Both the position numbers and the translations under genes were made by a program. From an uncultured Bacilli bacterium (lineage in GTDB: Bacteria; Bacillota_I; Bacilli_A; RF39; UBA660): a stretch of 64,000 nt of DNA. The notes beneath the pieces are model-generated. The model saw nothing but the letters and a program-made list of their open reading frames with translations. It was not told where the DNA came from and searched no databases. The DNA lies in assembly GCA_934157235.1 (NCBI GenBank), contig CAKPHH010000001.1, positions 62,001 to 126,000 on the forward strand, given 5' to 3'. Of this stretch, positions 9,141 through 18,623 are shown in pieces (position 1 is the stretch's first letter; each line of letters begins with the position of its first letter).

Positions 9141-10352
9141 ATGACAAGTGAAAAATTTTTAGTTATTAATGGTGGTAGTTCATCATTAAAATTTGCTTTA
9201 TACTCAATGCCAGAAGAAAAAGAATTAATCAATGGGTATATTGAAAAAATAGGAGCTCCAGATTGCTTCTGGACTTTAAAAATAAATGGTGAAAAAATCA
9301 AACACGAAGCTCCATTAAAAAATCATCTAGAAGCTGTAGAAACAATGATGAAAGAGTTAATTGATAATAAAATCATTGAATCTTCAGATGAAATAAAAGG
9401 AGTAGGACATCGAATAGCTCATGGTGGAGAATATTATCCAGTTTCAGTATTAATCGATGATGAGGTCATTAAACATATTGAGGAATTAACAAAATTAGTT
9501 CCATTGCATCATCCTGGTCAAATTGCTGCAATTAAAGCTATGGAACAAGAATTAGCAAATGTTCCTCAAGTAGCAGTATTTGATACTTCTTTCCATCAAA
9601 CAATACCAAAAGAAAATTACATCTATGCAGTACCATATGAATGGTATGAAAAGTATGGTGTAAGAAGATATGGTTTCCACGGAAGTAGTCATCAATACAT
9701 AACTCAAGAAATGCAAAAGAGACTAGGTAAAAAAGATGTTAATTTAATTATTTGCCATATCGGTTCAGGTGCTTCAGTAGCAGCTGTTAAAGATGGAAAG
9801 AGCGTTAATACATCTTTAGGAATGTCTGCAATCGAAGGTTTAATAATGGGAACACGTTGTGGATCAATTGATGCTTCCATTCCAGAATATGTTGCTAAAG
9901 AATCTGGAAAAAATATTGAAGAAGTAATGCAAGATTTAAGTAAAAAATCAGGTTTACTTGGAATTTGTGGCAAAAATGATTTCCGTGATGTAGAAGATTT
10001 AGCAGCAGCTGGCAATGAAAAAGCTAAACTTGCTCTAGAAATGGTAGAAAATTCTATAGTTAAATATATTGCTCAATTCTATTTTGAATTAAATGCTGAT
10101 GTAGACGCTATCGTATTTACTGCTGGAGCAGGAGAAAATGACATTGACCTAAGAGCTGGAATCATGAGAAAAATTGAAAAGCCAATGAATATTGTCTTCG
10201 ATGAAAAAGCTAATGACAACATCGCTAAATTCAGATCTGAAAGAGAAGGAATTATTACTACAAAGGAATCAAGTATTCCTGTATATGTAATCCCAACAGA
10301 TGAAGAATTAATGATCATTAGAGATACATACGAAACAGTATCAAATAAGTAA
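9141..10352 (+). CDS. ackA: Acetate kinase
   Basis: This cytoplasmic enzyme makes ATP and acetate from acetyl phosphate and ADP, the last step of fermentative acetate formation. Length 403 aa is normal. All family motifs are present: NGGSSSLKFAL at the N-terminus (phosphate binding), GHRIAHGGE with the substrate-binding Arg, FDTSFHQ, GFHGSSH, IGSGAS and MGTRCGSIDASI, and AGAGENDIDLR near the C-terminus. A TTAGGAGGA ribosome site precedes the ATG. It has its own promoter and terminator; no phosphotransacetylase gene is in the window. Confidence 0.97.
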   Translation: MTSEKFLVINGGSSSLKFALYSMPEEKELINGYIEKIGAPDCFWTLKINGEKIKHEAPLKNHLEAVETMMKELIDNKIIESSDEIKGVGHRIAHGGEYYPVSVLIDDEVIKHIEELTKLVPLHHPGQIAAIKAMEQELANVPQVAVFDTSFHQTIPKENYIYAVPYEWYEKYGVRRYGFHGSSHQYITQEMQKRLGKKDVNLIICHIGSGASVAAVKDGKSVNTSLGMSAIEGLIMGTRCGSIDASIPEYVAKESGKNIEEVMQDLSKKSGLLGICGKNDFRDVEDLAAAGNEKAKLALEMVENSIVKYIAQFYFELNADVDAIVFTAGAGENDIDLRAGIMRKIEKPMNIVFDEKANDNIAKFRSEREGIITTKESSIPVYVIPTDEELMIIRDTYETVSNK

Positions 10353-10363
10353 TAAAAAATAAC

Positions 10364-10393
10364 AAAGTACACTAAATACAGTGTACTTTTAAT
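10364..10393 (+). terminator. Intrinsic terminator after ackA
   Basis: AAAGTACACT (10364-10373) pairs with AGTGTACTTT (10380-10389), followed by a T-rich tail. Confidence 0.88.
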
Positions 10394-10448
10394 TTACTAA
10401 TAATTTGGAAAATGATATACTTATTAAGAAAGAAAACTAGGTGAATTT

Positions 10449-11318
10449 ATGAAACATATCTTTATAGTTAATCCCATTTCCGGAAAAGGCAATGCTTTAA
10501 AAATAGCTGATAAAATAAAAAAAGTTTGTGAAAAAAGGGGACTTGATTATGAAATGTATTATACAGAGTATCCAGGAGAAGCCAAAAGAATTGCTAAAAA
10601 GTATATCTTTTCTAAAAATATAATTTATAGTGTTGGCGGAGATGGAACTCTAAATGAAGTCTTAAATGGTGTAGTAGGTACTAAAAATCTATTGGCTGTA
10701 GTTCCCGCTGGTTCAGGAAACGATTTTTATAAAACCTTATCCAAAATAGATGAAAAGACTCCAACTATTGATATTGGTAAAATTAACAATCGTTATTTTA
10801 TAAATATAGTAAGTATTGGTATTGATGCCGAAGTAGCAGACAATGTCTCTCTCATGAAAAAAAGAAAAATACCACCTAAACAAATCTATAATGCTAGTTT
10901 GGTTTATACATTTTTTAAATACAAATACAAAGATATTGATTTATCAATTGATGAGCATGAACAAAGAAAAGGAAAGTGTACTATTCTAACAATCTGTAAT
11001 GGTCAAGTATATGGTGGTGGCTATAAAATTGCACCTAACGCTAGACTAACAGATGGTTACTTAGATGTATATTATGTTGAAAAAGTAAATAAGGCCATTA
11101 TTCCTTCACTGATAAATATGTTAAAAAAAGGTATTCATGAAAGCCATAATAAAGTTCATAAAAGTCACGCAACTAAAGTGAAATTTAAATGTGATAAAGA
11201 ATTAGTCTGCAACATAGATGGCGAAATAATGAAAGACAAGAAGTTCTCTGTTAAAATAATTCCTAATTCTTTAACTATTTATAATGATAAAGAATTAATT
11301 AAAGAATTCATAAAATAA
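10449..11318 (+). CDS. Diacylglycerol/lipid kinase family protein
   Basis: The 289-aa protein belongs to the DAGK-catalytic/YegS/DgkB superfamily, which phosphorylates diacylglycerol or related lipids at the inner membrane face. The N-terminal FIVNPISGKG, the nucleotide-binding GGDGTLNEVLNG (near residue 66) and PAGSGNDFYKTL (near residue 91) are diagnostic. The C-terminal beta-sandwich half ends with LVCNIDGE and the SLTIYN motif. An AGGTGAA ribosome site precedes ATG 10449. Exact substrate cannot be assigned; DgkB-like recycling of diacylglycerol from teichoic acid synthesis is the usual role in Bacillota. It is monocistronic. Confidence 0.9.
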   Translation: MKHIFIVNPISGKGNALKIADKIKKVCEKRGLDYEMYYTEYPGEAKRIAKKYIFSKNIIYSVGGDGTLNEVLNGVVGTKNLLAVVPAGSGNDFYKTLSKIDEKTPTIDIGKINNRYFINIVSIGIDAEVADNVSLMKKRKIPPKQIYNASLVYTFFKYKYKDIDLSIDEHEQRKGKCTILTICNGQVYGGGYKIAPNARLTDGYLDVYYVEKVNKAIIPSLINMLKKGIHESHNKVHKSHATKVKFKCDKELVCNIDGEIMKDKKFSVKIIPNSLTIYNDKELIKEFIK

Positions 11319-11325
11319 TCATTCG

Positions 11326-11352
11326 AAAGAGTACTATATTTAGTACTTTTTT
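11326..11352 (+). terminator. Intrinsic terminator after lipid kinase gene
   Basis: An 11-bp stem (11326-11336 with 11341-11351, one G-U) with a TATT loop; the 3' arm runs into a T tract. Confidence 0.88.
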
Positions 11353-11559
11353 ATTTGTAACTTTCCTTTCACAAGAAAATACTATTAAGAGGAAACATAT
11401 CTTAAAATTCATTAGAATAATCAAAGAAGTACACACCATAAATAAAAATTATAATTATAAAAATCGAAAAGTCCATACCATATTCATAATACTAAAAACT
11501 ACTAATATTTTACCTTTTACAATGGTCGTGTAAATACGGTAAATCTTAGAGTAAAAGTA
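11353..11559 (+). other. Non-coding stretch with a nested inverted repeat (11509-11543)
   Basis: No open frame with a ribosome site is visible here. The last part holds a nested dyad: TTTACC (11509-11514) with GGTAAA (11538-11543), and inside it TTTACA (11516-11521) with TGTAAA (11529-11534), around a 7-base centre. It ends 17 bases upstream of the -35 box of the surface-protein promoter, so it could be a regulator-binding site. Confidence 0.5.
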
Positions 11560-11588
11560 TTGAAAAAACTTTTTTCTTTCATTATAAT
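11560..11588 (+). promoter_or_regulatory. Promoter of the surface-protein gene
   Basis: TTGAAA (11560-11565), a 17-base spacer and TATAAT (11583-11588). It places the transcript start after the in-frame ATG at 11560 and so fixes the true start codon at 11617. Confidence 0.88.
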
Positions 11589-11616
11589 TGTATATAGGAT
11601 AGGAGGTAAAAAAAAT

Positions 11617-14600
11617 ATGAAAAAATTAAAATTCGGAATATTATCAATCTTATTATTTGGTATTATATTCTTTACTAACGGCATAAATGTTAACGCCAAA
11701 ACAGTTATAATCAATGAGCCAAGCGAGTGGAAAACAACTGTAGAAGATACTACTATTGATGAAATAAAACTCGGCAAGAATATTGATTTAACTACTGCTA
11801 TTGAAGGACAAGTATTACCATCACTAGATGTAAGCAGTGATGCTACTACTCGTACATTTGATTTAAATGGTTATGAATTACAAGTTAGCACTGATGCCTT
11901 AAACGTATATTTTAAAGTATCTGAAGCTACTATTATTATTAAGGATAGTAGTGAGAGTAAAACCGGTAAAATTGTCCATACCAGTACCGATAGTGCCTTG
12001 ATCAATGTTGCTTATGCATCTGCCGATTATAAAGGAAACTTAATTATTGAAGGCGGTACATATATTGGTCATAATGATGAAAGTTCAGAATATGGTGTTA
12101 TATTCAATCAAGGAACTACTTATTTGACTATTAATTCAGGAATTTTTGATTCTAGAAGTTTAGTAAGTGGTACAAGACCATTTCTTGCAATCAATGAAAT
12201 GGTGTTATTTAATAGTTCCGCTACATCAAATACTACTGCCGCATCAATAATAAAAGAAGATACTGGTAGATTGACTTTCGGAGATATAATAGCTTCAAAC
12301 CATTCCGCCTATGTTAGACAGGCTGATGGAACAGAAAATAAAATTAGTAGCATGTTACTAGTAACAGCTACAGTTACTTCACTTGATAGTAATGCTGCTT
12401 ACACAGACTCTATTGTAGTTAAGGAAAACAAAGGGCTACAAGCTAGTGATATTTATTTTAAAAATGCCTATGACTATACTAATATATCTCAAAGTATATT
12501 AATTCAAAATAAAAGTCTAACTCCTTTAACAGTTAAAAATATCACCTTAGATAATTATGATAGTTTTACAATAGATGGGCCTAACGAAGCAATAATAGAA
12601 CCAGGTTCTACTAATGCAGCATGGACTATTAAAGTAAAAGAAGGACTTAGTGCTGGAACTCATTCTGCCATATTAACGATAACTGATGAAAATGGTGGAA
12701 CTTATATAGCACATATTATAATTGATGTTACCAAAAAGAAAATAACCGATTTAGGAATAGGCTTTACCGAAAAGTTGTATTATGGTGAAAATGATAATAT
12801 TGAACCTACAATCAATGGTATCGAAGGCCTAACTTCTGACGATTATAAAATAGAATATACAAAAACAGGTACCGAAGAATGGAGTACAAAAAGACCTACA
12901 TTAGTTGGCAATTATAATATAAGAATTACTATAATCAATACAAACTATGAAGAGGTTACCGCATCTTCTGAATTTGAAATACTACAAACTGAAAAAGTTG
13001 TCAAAATAATCGGTAGTTCATCTAGCCATGTATATAATGGAAAACCATATTCAGATAATGGCTATACAGTTTACTTTGATGGCAAAGAAACTAAAGATAG
13101 AACTTTATTTTACGATGATACAGTAAGTACTATACTTGTTACTGGAACTGTAAAAGATGTAAAAGACAATAAAGCAAACAACAATATAGTTGATAGAGAT
13201 GCTCTTACCATTACAAATCGTGATTGTTACAAAAACATTGAAATAGTTGATGGAACTATTAGTATTGAACCAATCGCCATTCCATTAGTTGTCACAGCAA
13301 AATCTACTAGTAGAGCCTTTAACAATACTACTTTAGTAAATACTGACTTTACCTATAGCGACAATGTTTTATTAGAAGGTGAAAAAGTAATTGTTGCTGT
13401 CGAAGGTAGTCAATTCTATGTTGGAAGTTCTGATAATAAAGTAATTGATGTTCAAGTCCTAAGAGATAACACAAACATCACTTCAAATTATACAATCAGT
13501 AAAGTTAATGGTACTTTAACAGTTGAAAGTGCTCCACAAGAAATGAATGCAAATACTAATATTACTGTTAAAGTTGGTGCTAAATTAACTGTTGCTGAAA
13601 TCAAAGAATATTTAGGAGAAAATGCTTCTTCTTATCAAATAAAAATGAAAAGTGCTACTCATGCTACTTTTGATGAGACAAATGGCTTTACAGCAGGTGA
13701 TGAAATAGAATTAGTAACCATGGAAGCTATATCTCCAGCAATTGATCTTAATAATGATGGTCAAGTTGAATATAAAGAGGCTGCCTCTGAATTCTATATC
13801 AGTGTAAAAGACAAAGATGTTGTTAAACTATCTGGTCTAACTTACACCGATAAGTATTATGACAAAAAAGAAATAGAGCCAACTGGAACACTAATTGTTG
13901 AAAATGATTTAGTTCCTATAGACACTATCGAAGTTTTATATAAAGGTACAGGTAATACAAAGTATGAAAGTAGCAAAGCTCCAGTAAATGCTGGAACATA
14001 TGAAGTAACATACAAAGTACCAAATAATAATCCAACTTACGCTGGTAGCGTTTCTTATACATTTACTATAAAGAAAGCTCAAGTTGAAATTCCTAGTGAA
14101 GATTCTAGTAAATTTGTTTATAATAAGAAGAGTCAAAACATTTCTATAACCTATGATAATAGCTTAATAGATGTAACTGGTGCTACATCTGAAACTAATG
14201 CAGGAGATTATAGTTATACTTTAGCCTTAAAAGATAAAGACAACTATGAATGGAAAGATGGAACAACTACAGATATAGTAAGAAGTTGGAAAATAGAAAA
14301 AGCTACTCCTGAATATACTATTCCAACAGAACTGACTGGAATTAAAGGTCAAACATTACTAGAAATATCCCTAGCCGGAAGATTTACTTGGAATAATCCA
14401 AATGAAAAACTTTCAGCAGGTACTCATGCTTATAAAGCTACCTACACTCCAGAAGACACAGAAAATTATAAAACACTAAACGATATTGATATTTCTATTA
14501 CTGCTAAAGATACATTTACTATTACTGGTACTGTCATAGAAGGAGAAGGAACTATAGATGTTCCTACTTCAGAAATAGTTGAGGGTAGTTTGATAGAAGT

Positions 14601-15360
14601 AACTTTCACTCCAGAAACCGGATATATGCTTGCTAAAGTTAGCGTAAACGGTACTGAAGTAGAAGTTACTGATAACAAATTAAAACTTACTGTTGATGCT
14701 AATCAAACTATTGAAGTTAGTTACAAGAAAATTCCATTTGAAATAATTGTTAAAGATACTAACAATGTTGTTATTACACCAAAAGGAACAATATCTGTAC
14801 TTTACGGAGATTCTCAAGAGTTTACTATTATCGCAAACTCTGGCTATAGATTAAAGAAAGTTTTAGTAAACAATATAGATAGAATAAAAGATATTAAAGA
14901 TAATAAATTAGTAATTTCTAACATTACAAAAGATACAACAATAGAAGTTATTGTTGAAGAAATTTCTTATAATGTTATTGAAAAAGATAATACAATCCGT
15001 AAAAATACTAGTGCTAAATTTAGAATAGATGCAGACTACAGTTTATTTAATAATAACGTTTTTGTAGATGATGTCTTACTAGATGAAAAATACTATACTA
15101 CACAAGAAGGTAGTACAATTATCATCTTAAAGAAAGAGTATATTAATATCTTGTCTAATGGCACTCATACATTAAAAGTGACTTTCAGTGATGGTGGAAA
15201 AACAACTACAGAATTTGAAGTTTTAGAAGCTAGTCCTGATAACATTAACAATAACCCAAATACAGGAGACAATATTAAAACATATCTTCTAATTTTCCTA
15301 GCATCATTAATTGGTTCAATATATGTTGGTAAAAAATATTTAAATAAAAAAGCAAGTTAG
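11617..15360 (+). CDS. Wall-anchored multidomain surface protein (NPNTG sorting signal)
   Basis: The start at ATG 11617 has an AGGAGGT site 9 bases upstream. The 1247-aa product has a Sec signal peptide (about 1-27, ending NVNA). The N-terminal 330 residues look like a beta-helix-type domain (repeated short strands such as NLIIEGGTYIG). Then come several Ig-like/MBG-type domains (for example LGIGFTEKLYYGEND and LSGLTYTDKYYDKKE), and near 980-1130 two InlB-B/MucBP-like repeats (FTPETGYMLAKVSVNG and ANSGYRLKKVLVNN). It ends in a sortase signal: NPNTGD, a 20-residue helix and a KKYLNKKAS tail, a variant of LPXTG. The cognate sortase is outside the window. The role is probably adhesion or surface binding; the ligand is unknown. 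Confidence 0.88.
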   Translation: MKKLKFGILSILLFGIIFFTNGINVNAKTVIINEPSEWKTTVEDTTIDEIKLGKNIDLTTAIEGQVLPSLDVSSDATTRTFDLNGYELQVSTDALNVYFKVSEATIIIKDSSESKTGKIVHTSTDSALINVAYASADYKGNLIIEGGTYIGHNDESSEYGVIFNQGTTYLTINSGIFDSRSLVSGTRPFLAINEMVLFNSSATSNTTAASIIKEDTGRLTFGDIIASNHSAYVRQADGTENKISSMLLVTATVTSLDSNAAYTDSIVVKENKGLQASDIYFKNAYDYTNISQSILIQNKSLTPLTVKNITLDNYDSFTIDGPNEAIIEPGSTNAAWTIKVKEGLSAGTHSAILTITDENGGTYIAHIIIDVTKKKITDLGIGFTEKLYYGENDNIEPTINGIEGLTSDDYKIEYTKTGTEEWSTKRPTLVGNYNIRITIINTNYEEVTASSEFEILQTEKVVKIIGSSSSHVYNGKPYSDNGYTVYFDGKETKDRTLFYDDTVSTILVTGTVKDVKDNKANNNIVDRDALTITNRDCYKNIEIVDGTISIEPIAIPLVVTAKSTSRAFNNTTLVNTDFTYSDNVLLEGEKVIVAVEGSQFYVGSSDNKVIDVQVLRDNTNITSNYTISKVNGTLTVESAPQEMNANTNITVKVGAKLTVAEIKEYLGENASSYQIKMKSATHATFDETNGFTAGDEIELVTMEAISPAIDLNNDGQVEYKEAASEFYISVKDKDVVKLSGLTYTDKYYDKKEIEPTGTLIVENDLVPIDTIEVLYKGTGNTKYESSKAPVNAGTYEVTYKVPNNNPTYAGSVSYTFTIKKAQVEIPSEDSSKFVYNKKSQNISITYDNSLIDVTGATSETNAGDYSYTLALKDKDNYEWKDGTTTDIVRSWKIEKATPEYTIPTELTGIKGQTLLEISLAGRFTWNNPNEKLSAGTHAYKATYTPEDTENYKTLNDIDISITAKDTFTITGTVIEGEGTIDVPTSEIVEGSLIEVTFTPETGYMLAKVSVNGTEVEVTDNKLKLTVDANQTIEVSYKKIPFEIIVKDTNNVVITPKGTISVLYGDSQEFTIIANSGYRLKKVLVNNIDRIKDIKDNKLVISNITKDTTIEVIVEEISYNVIEKDNTIRKNTSAKFRIDADYSLFNNNVFVDDVLLDEKYYTTQEGSTIIILKKEYINILSNGTHTLKVTFSDGGKTTTEFEVLEASPDNINNNPNTGDNIKTYLLIFLASLIGSIYVGKKYLNKKAS

Positions 15361-15380
15361 AATTATTTCTAACTTCTTTT
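15354..15380 (+). terminator. Intrinsic terminator overlapping the surface-protein stop codon
   Basis: A perfect 9-bp stem AAGTTAGAA (15354-15362) with TTCTAACTT (15367-15375) spans the TAG stop and is followed by CTTTTA. The weak T tract may allow some read-through into the next gene. Confidence 0.65.
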
Positions 15381-15403
15381 ATAAATGTAAGGGGGATTAT
15401 ACC

Positions 15404-15889
15404 ATGAAATTGAAAAAGAAATATAAAACTATACTCATCCTTGCAGTATGCCTTATATTACTACTTGGATTATTCATTATTATTAGAAAAATATCAAGAG
15501 TAAATGTTGGTAAAATTGTCAATGGAAAAGCAGAGTACATAGATAGAATTGCAAGTGTTACTAGTAACAAAGAAAACAATATCATAACTATTGAGTTTAA
15601 AAACGAACAGGAATTAATTGATAATTGTATAATAACTTCAAAACTATACACTGATTTTAAAAAGGATAATTCAAAATACAATGTTAGTCTTAAGGATTAT
15701 TTAAAACAAGATAATATATCAGATAAAGAAAAATACAATATCAATAAATCCCTTCAAATGAAACTAGTAACAGAAGAAACTAATTATATTGAATACTTTG
15801 CCTTAACTTGTGGTTTTAAAAATAAAAAAGAACTTCTAAAATACACAGAAGCAACTCTTGAACTCACAAAAAAAGAAAAGGCAAACTAA
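15404..15889 (+). CDS. Small single-pass membrane protein of unknown function
   Basis: The 161-aa product has a basic start (MKLKKKYK), a membrane helix at about residues 9-27 (ILILAVCLILLLGLFIII) and a charged outer domain with the strand NVGKIVNGKAEYIDRI. No family is recognised. An AGGGGGA site precedes the ATG by 9 bases. It lies 43 bases after the surface-protein gene; read-through of the weak terminator would couple the two. A strong terminator follows at 15947. Confidence 0.75.
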   Translation: MKLKKKYKTILILAVCLILLLGLFIIIRKISRVNVGKIVNGKAEYIDRIASVTSNKENNIITIEFKNEQELIDNCIITSKLYTDFKKDNSKYNVSLKDYLKQDNISDKEKYNINKSLQMKLVTEETNYIEYFALTCGFKNKKELLKYTEATLELTKKEKAN

Positions 15890-15946
15890 GAATCACAAAG
15901 AAATGCTTTCTACTAGAATTTGCTTTATTTAAAATAAAAAAATGAT

Positions 15947-15990
15947 AAAAATAGTGTGATCACATTTATCACACTATTTTTTTATTTATA
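15947..15990 (+). terminator. Strong intrinsic terminator
   Basis: A perfect 14-bp stem (15947-15960 with 15968-15981) and a T-rich tail. Confidence 0.92.
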
Positions 15991-16040
15991 GGAAACTTCT
16001 TTTTTTTCTCTCAAAAGCATAAATAACTATAGGTGAAATT

Positions 16041-17945
16041 ATGTTTTTTAAAAAGATAGATGAGCGTATAAAAATAACATTTTTAGTAATGTTAATCCTC
16101 TTTGTATTTATAATCTTAAGAGTCTTCTACATCCAAGTATTTGACTATAAAAAGCTAAATGAGTATGCCTCTGACCTATGGAGCAGAAATTTACCTATTG
16201 AAGCTAATAGAGGACTAATTCTTGATCGAAATGGAGTAGTCTTAGCGGATAACCTAACCACAACATCACTTGTCTTAATTCCAAATCAAATTAAAGAAAA
16301 AGAAAAAGCCACAGAAGAACTTGCAAAAATTTTAAATGTTTCTTATGATGAAATGAAAAAACACGTCTATAAAAAGACTTCTATTGAAAGAGTCCATCCC
16401 GAAGGAAGAAGATTATCTTATGATGTCGCAGAGAAAATATCTGATTTAAAATTAGATGGCATCTATTTAGTAAAAGAGGCCAAAAGATATTATCCTTATG
16501 GTAATTTATTGTCCCATTCGTTGGGCTATGTCGGAATAGATAATCAAGGCTTATCTGGATTAGAACTGGAATATGATGAATATTTAACTGGTAAATCTGG
16601 TGCTATTAAATATTTTTCGGATGCCAAAGGTAATAAATTAAATGTTTCAGATGTCTATGTTGAACCCCAAGATGGTATGAATCTTTATCTAACAATTGAT
16701 ATAAATATTCAAAAGTCTATTGAAAGAGAACTAGATAATATTGTCGATATGTTTTCTCCTGATATGGCTCTAGCCGTTGTCATGAACCCTAAGACTGGCG
16801 AAATCCTAGGTATGGGAGCAAGACCAGATTATAATCCCAATACTTATCAAAAGTACTCTCAAGACGTTCTAAGTAGAAACCTCCCAGTTTGGTCCTCCTA
16901 TGAACCAGGATCAACTTTCAAAATTATCACTATGGCAACATCAGTAGAAGAAAAAATTATTGATATTGAAAATGATCATTTCTATGACTCTGGTAGTGTT
17001 AATGTCGATGGTTCAGTCCTAAAATGCTGGAAAGCCGGTGGCCATGGTGATCAAACATTTCTTCAAGTACTTCAAAATTCCTGTAACCCAGGCTTCGTAA
17101 AACTGGGTCAAATGCTGGGTAAAGAAAGACTATTTTCCTATATTAAAAAATTTGGCTTTGGAGAAAAAACAGGAGTTGATTTAAATGGTGAAGGTCAAGG
17201 TATCTTGTTTCCTTTAGAAAAAGTAGGTAATGTTGAATTATCAACTACTGCCTTTGGTCAAGGAGTAAGTGTCACACCTATTCAACAAGTAACCGCCGTA
17301 TCTGCTGTCGTTAATGGTGGCTATCTATATAAACCATATATCGTAAAAAGTATTGCTGAAAAAGAAACAAATACAATTATCAAAGAAACGGAAAAAACTC
17401 TCGTTAGAAAAGTAATTTCTAGTGATACTTCTGCTATTATGCGTCATGCTTTAGAAAGTGTTGTTGCTAAAGGAGGAGGAAAAGCCGCCTATATTGAAGG
17501 TTATCGTATTGGTGGTAAAACTGGTACCGCCCAAAAAGTAAAAGATGGTAGATATATGGTTGGAAACTACATAATGTCCTTTATGTCCGTTGTACCTTCA
17601 AATGATCCTGAAGCTGTTTTCTATCTAGCTATTGATAATCCTAAAAATACAGCACTTCTATCAAGTTATACCACAACTCCTATCGCCAGAAGAGTTCTAC
17701 TAGATATAATTGATGCCTTAGATATAAAAGAACAAAAAGAAGGTATGGAAAAAGACTTAGAATGGACCGATAAAATAATGTATCAAGTACCAAATGTCAT
17801 TGGAAAAAGTGTCAAAGAAGCAAAAAAACTCTTATCAAACTTTACAATAGAATATACAGGTACTGGAGAAACAGTAATTTCTCAGTCACCAAACGCCAAT
17901 ACAAAATTAGAAGATAGAGGTACAGTAAGACTTTTATTAGAATAA
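16041..17945 (+). CDS. Class B penicillin-binding protein with one PASTA domain (SpoVD/FtsI type)
   Basis: This 634-aa transpeptidase cross-links peptidoglycan and usually works with an FtsW/RodA/SpoVE glycosyltransferase such as the one at 25434. Parts: short cytoplasmic tail, membrane helix (about 10-30), PBP dimerisation domain beginning ANRGLILDRNG, transpeptidase domain with the active Ser in YEPGSTFK, the SCN motif in LQNSCNPG and the GGKTGTAQK motif. A single PASTA domain starts at YQVPNVIGKS. Length and order are typical of SpoVD/PBP2-type proteins. An AGGTGAAAT site precedes ATG 16041. It is the first gene of a run with GNAT, rsgA and a Nudix gene. Division versus spore or elongation role is unresolved. 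Confidence 0.94.
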   Translation: MFFKKIDERIKITFLVMLILFVFIILRVFYIQVFDYKKLNEYASDLWSRNLPIEANRGLILDRNGVVLADNLTTTSLVLIPNQIKEKEKATEELAKILNVSYDEMKKHVYKKTSIERVHPEGRRLSYDVAEKISDLKLDGIYLVKEAKRYYPYGNLLSHSLGYVGIDNQGLSGLELEYDEYLTGKSGAIKYFSDAKGNKLNVSDVYVEPQDGMNLYLTIDINIQKSIERELDNIVDMFSPDMALAVVMNPKTGEILGMGARPDYNPNTYQKYSQDVLSRNLPVWSSYEPGSTFKIITMATSVEEKIIDIENDHFYDSGSVNVDGSVLKCWKAGGHGDQTFLQVLQNSCNPGFVKLGQMLGKERLFSYIKKFGFGEKTGVDLNGEGQGILFPLEKVGNVELSTTAFGQGVSVTPIQQVTAVSAVVNGGYLYKPYIVKSIAEKETNTIIKETEKTLVRKVISSDTSAIMRHALESVVAKGGGKAAYIEGYRIGGKTGTAQKVKDGRYMVGNYIMSFMSVVPSNDPEAVFYLAIDNPKNTALLSSYTTTPIARRVLLDIIDALDIKEQKEGMEKDLEWTDKIMYQVPNVIGKSVKEAKKLLSNFTIEYTGTGETVISQSPNANTKLEDRGTVRLLLE

Positions 17946-17952
17946 AACTTTA

Positions 17953-17961
17953 TGTTATAAT
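17953..17961 (+). promoter_or_regulatory. Extended -10 promoter for the GNAT gene
   Basis: TGTTATAAT, an extended -10 box, lies 26 bases before ATG 17987 and just after the PBP stop. The -35 region (TTTATT) is weak. Confidence 0.6.
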
Positions 17962-17986
17962 ACTTGTAGCTAAAGAGGGTGATATT

Positions 17987-18604
17987 ATGCCAGAAATAAA
18001 AATAGTAAATAATGATGAAAAATTAAATCAAGTATTTAACTTTTTATCAAAAACAATCTATGATGATAGTATTCTTCATAAAGAAAAATACTATCCCATG
18101 TCTTCCCGCCTAGAAGAAATAAAAAAACAGTTAAAAATCGATAAAGACTTTTTAATGTATATTGAAGAAAACAACCATATAGTAGCGGCCATTACTGGTA
18201 AAAACATGGATTTAACAAAGAAAAAAATAACACTTGGTATTCTAGCAGTATCACCATCAAAAAGAAATCTTGGCTATGGTACACTACTTATAAAAGAGTT
18301 TGAAAAAGCATCTCTAAAAAAGGGTATAACACACATAGATTTAGGTTCTAGATATAGAGCCAGTTCTTTATATGAACATCTAAATTATAAGTATTCTCTA
18401 ATGGTTCAAATCTTTGATTTTGCCAAAATAGAAGATATTAGAAAAGCCAATAAATATAACTTAGAAGAAATAACGTCTAATCAGACACCAGCTTATGGTT
18501 ATATATTTTATAAAGTACCAAGTATATCTAAAAAATATATTACCTGTTTTGAAAAACAAGTACCTACCGCTATAGCTCAATATATATTTAAAAAAGATCT
18601 ATAG
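17987..18604 (+). CDS. GNAT-family N-acetyltransferase
   Basis: The 205-aa cytoplasmic protein has the GNAT fold: a strand with LGILAVSPSKRNLGYGTLLIKEFEKAS (about residues 85-111) contains the acetyl-CoA-binding R/QxxGxG/A motif as RNLGYG. The following GLGSRYRASSLYEHLNYK-like segment (IDLGSRYRASSLYEHLNYK) is the usual motif B region. The acceptor substrate is unknown. GAGGGTGAT precedes the ATG. It is followed by rsgA after 19 bases, likely the same transcript. Confidence 0.85.
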   Translation: MPEIKIVNNDEKLNQVFNFLSKTIYDDSILHKEKYYPMSSRLEEIKKQLKIDKDFLMYIEENNHIVAAITGKNMDLTKKKITLGILAVSPSKRNLGYGTLLIKEFEKASLKKGITHIDLGSRYRASSLYEHLNYKYSLMVQIFDFAKIEDIRKANKYNLEEITSNQTPAYGYIFYKVPSISKKYITCFEKQVPTAIAQYIFKKDL

Positions 18605-18623
18605 AAAGGAAAAATAAAATAAT

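Noticed and set aside
11560..11616. N-terminal extension of the surface protein from ATG 11560
   Set aside because: The ATG lies inside the -35 box, and the signal peptide begins at 11617 with a good ribosome site.
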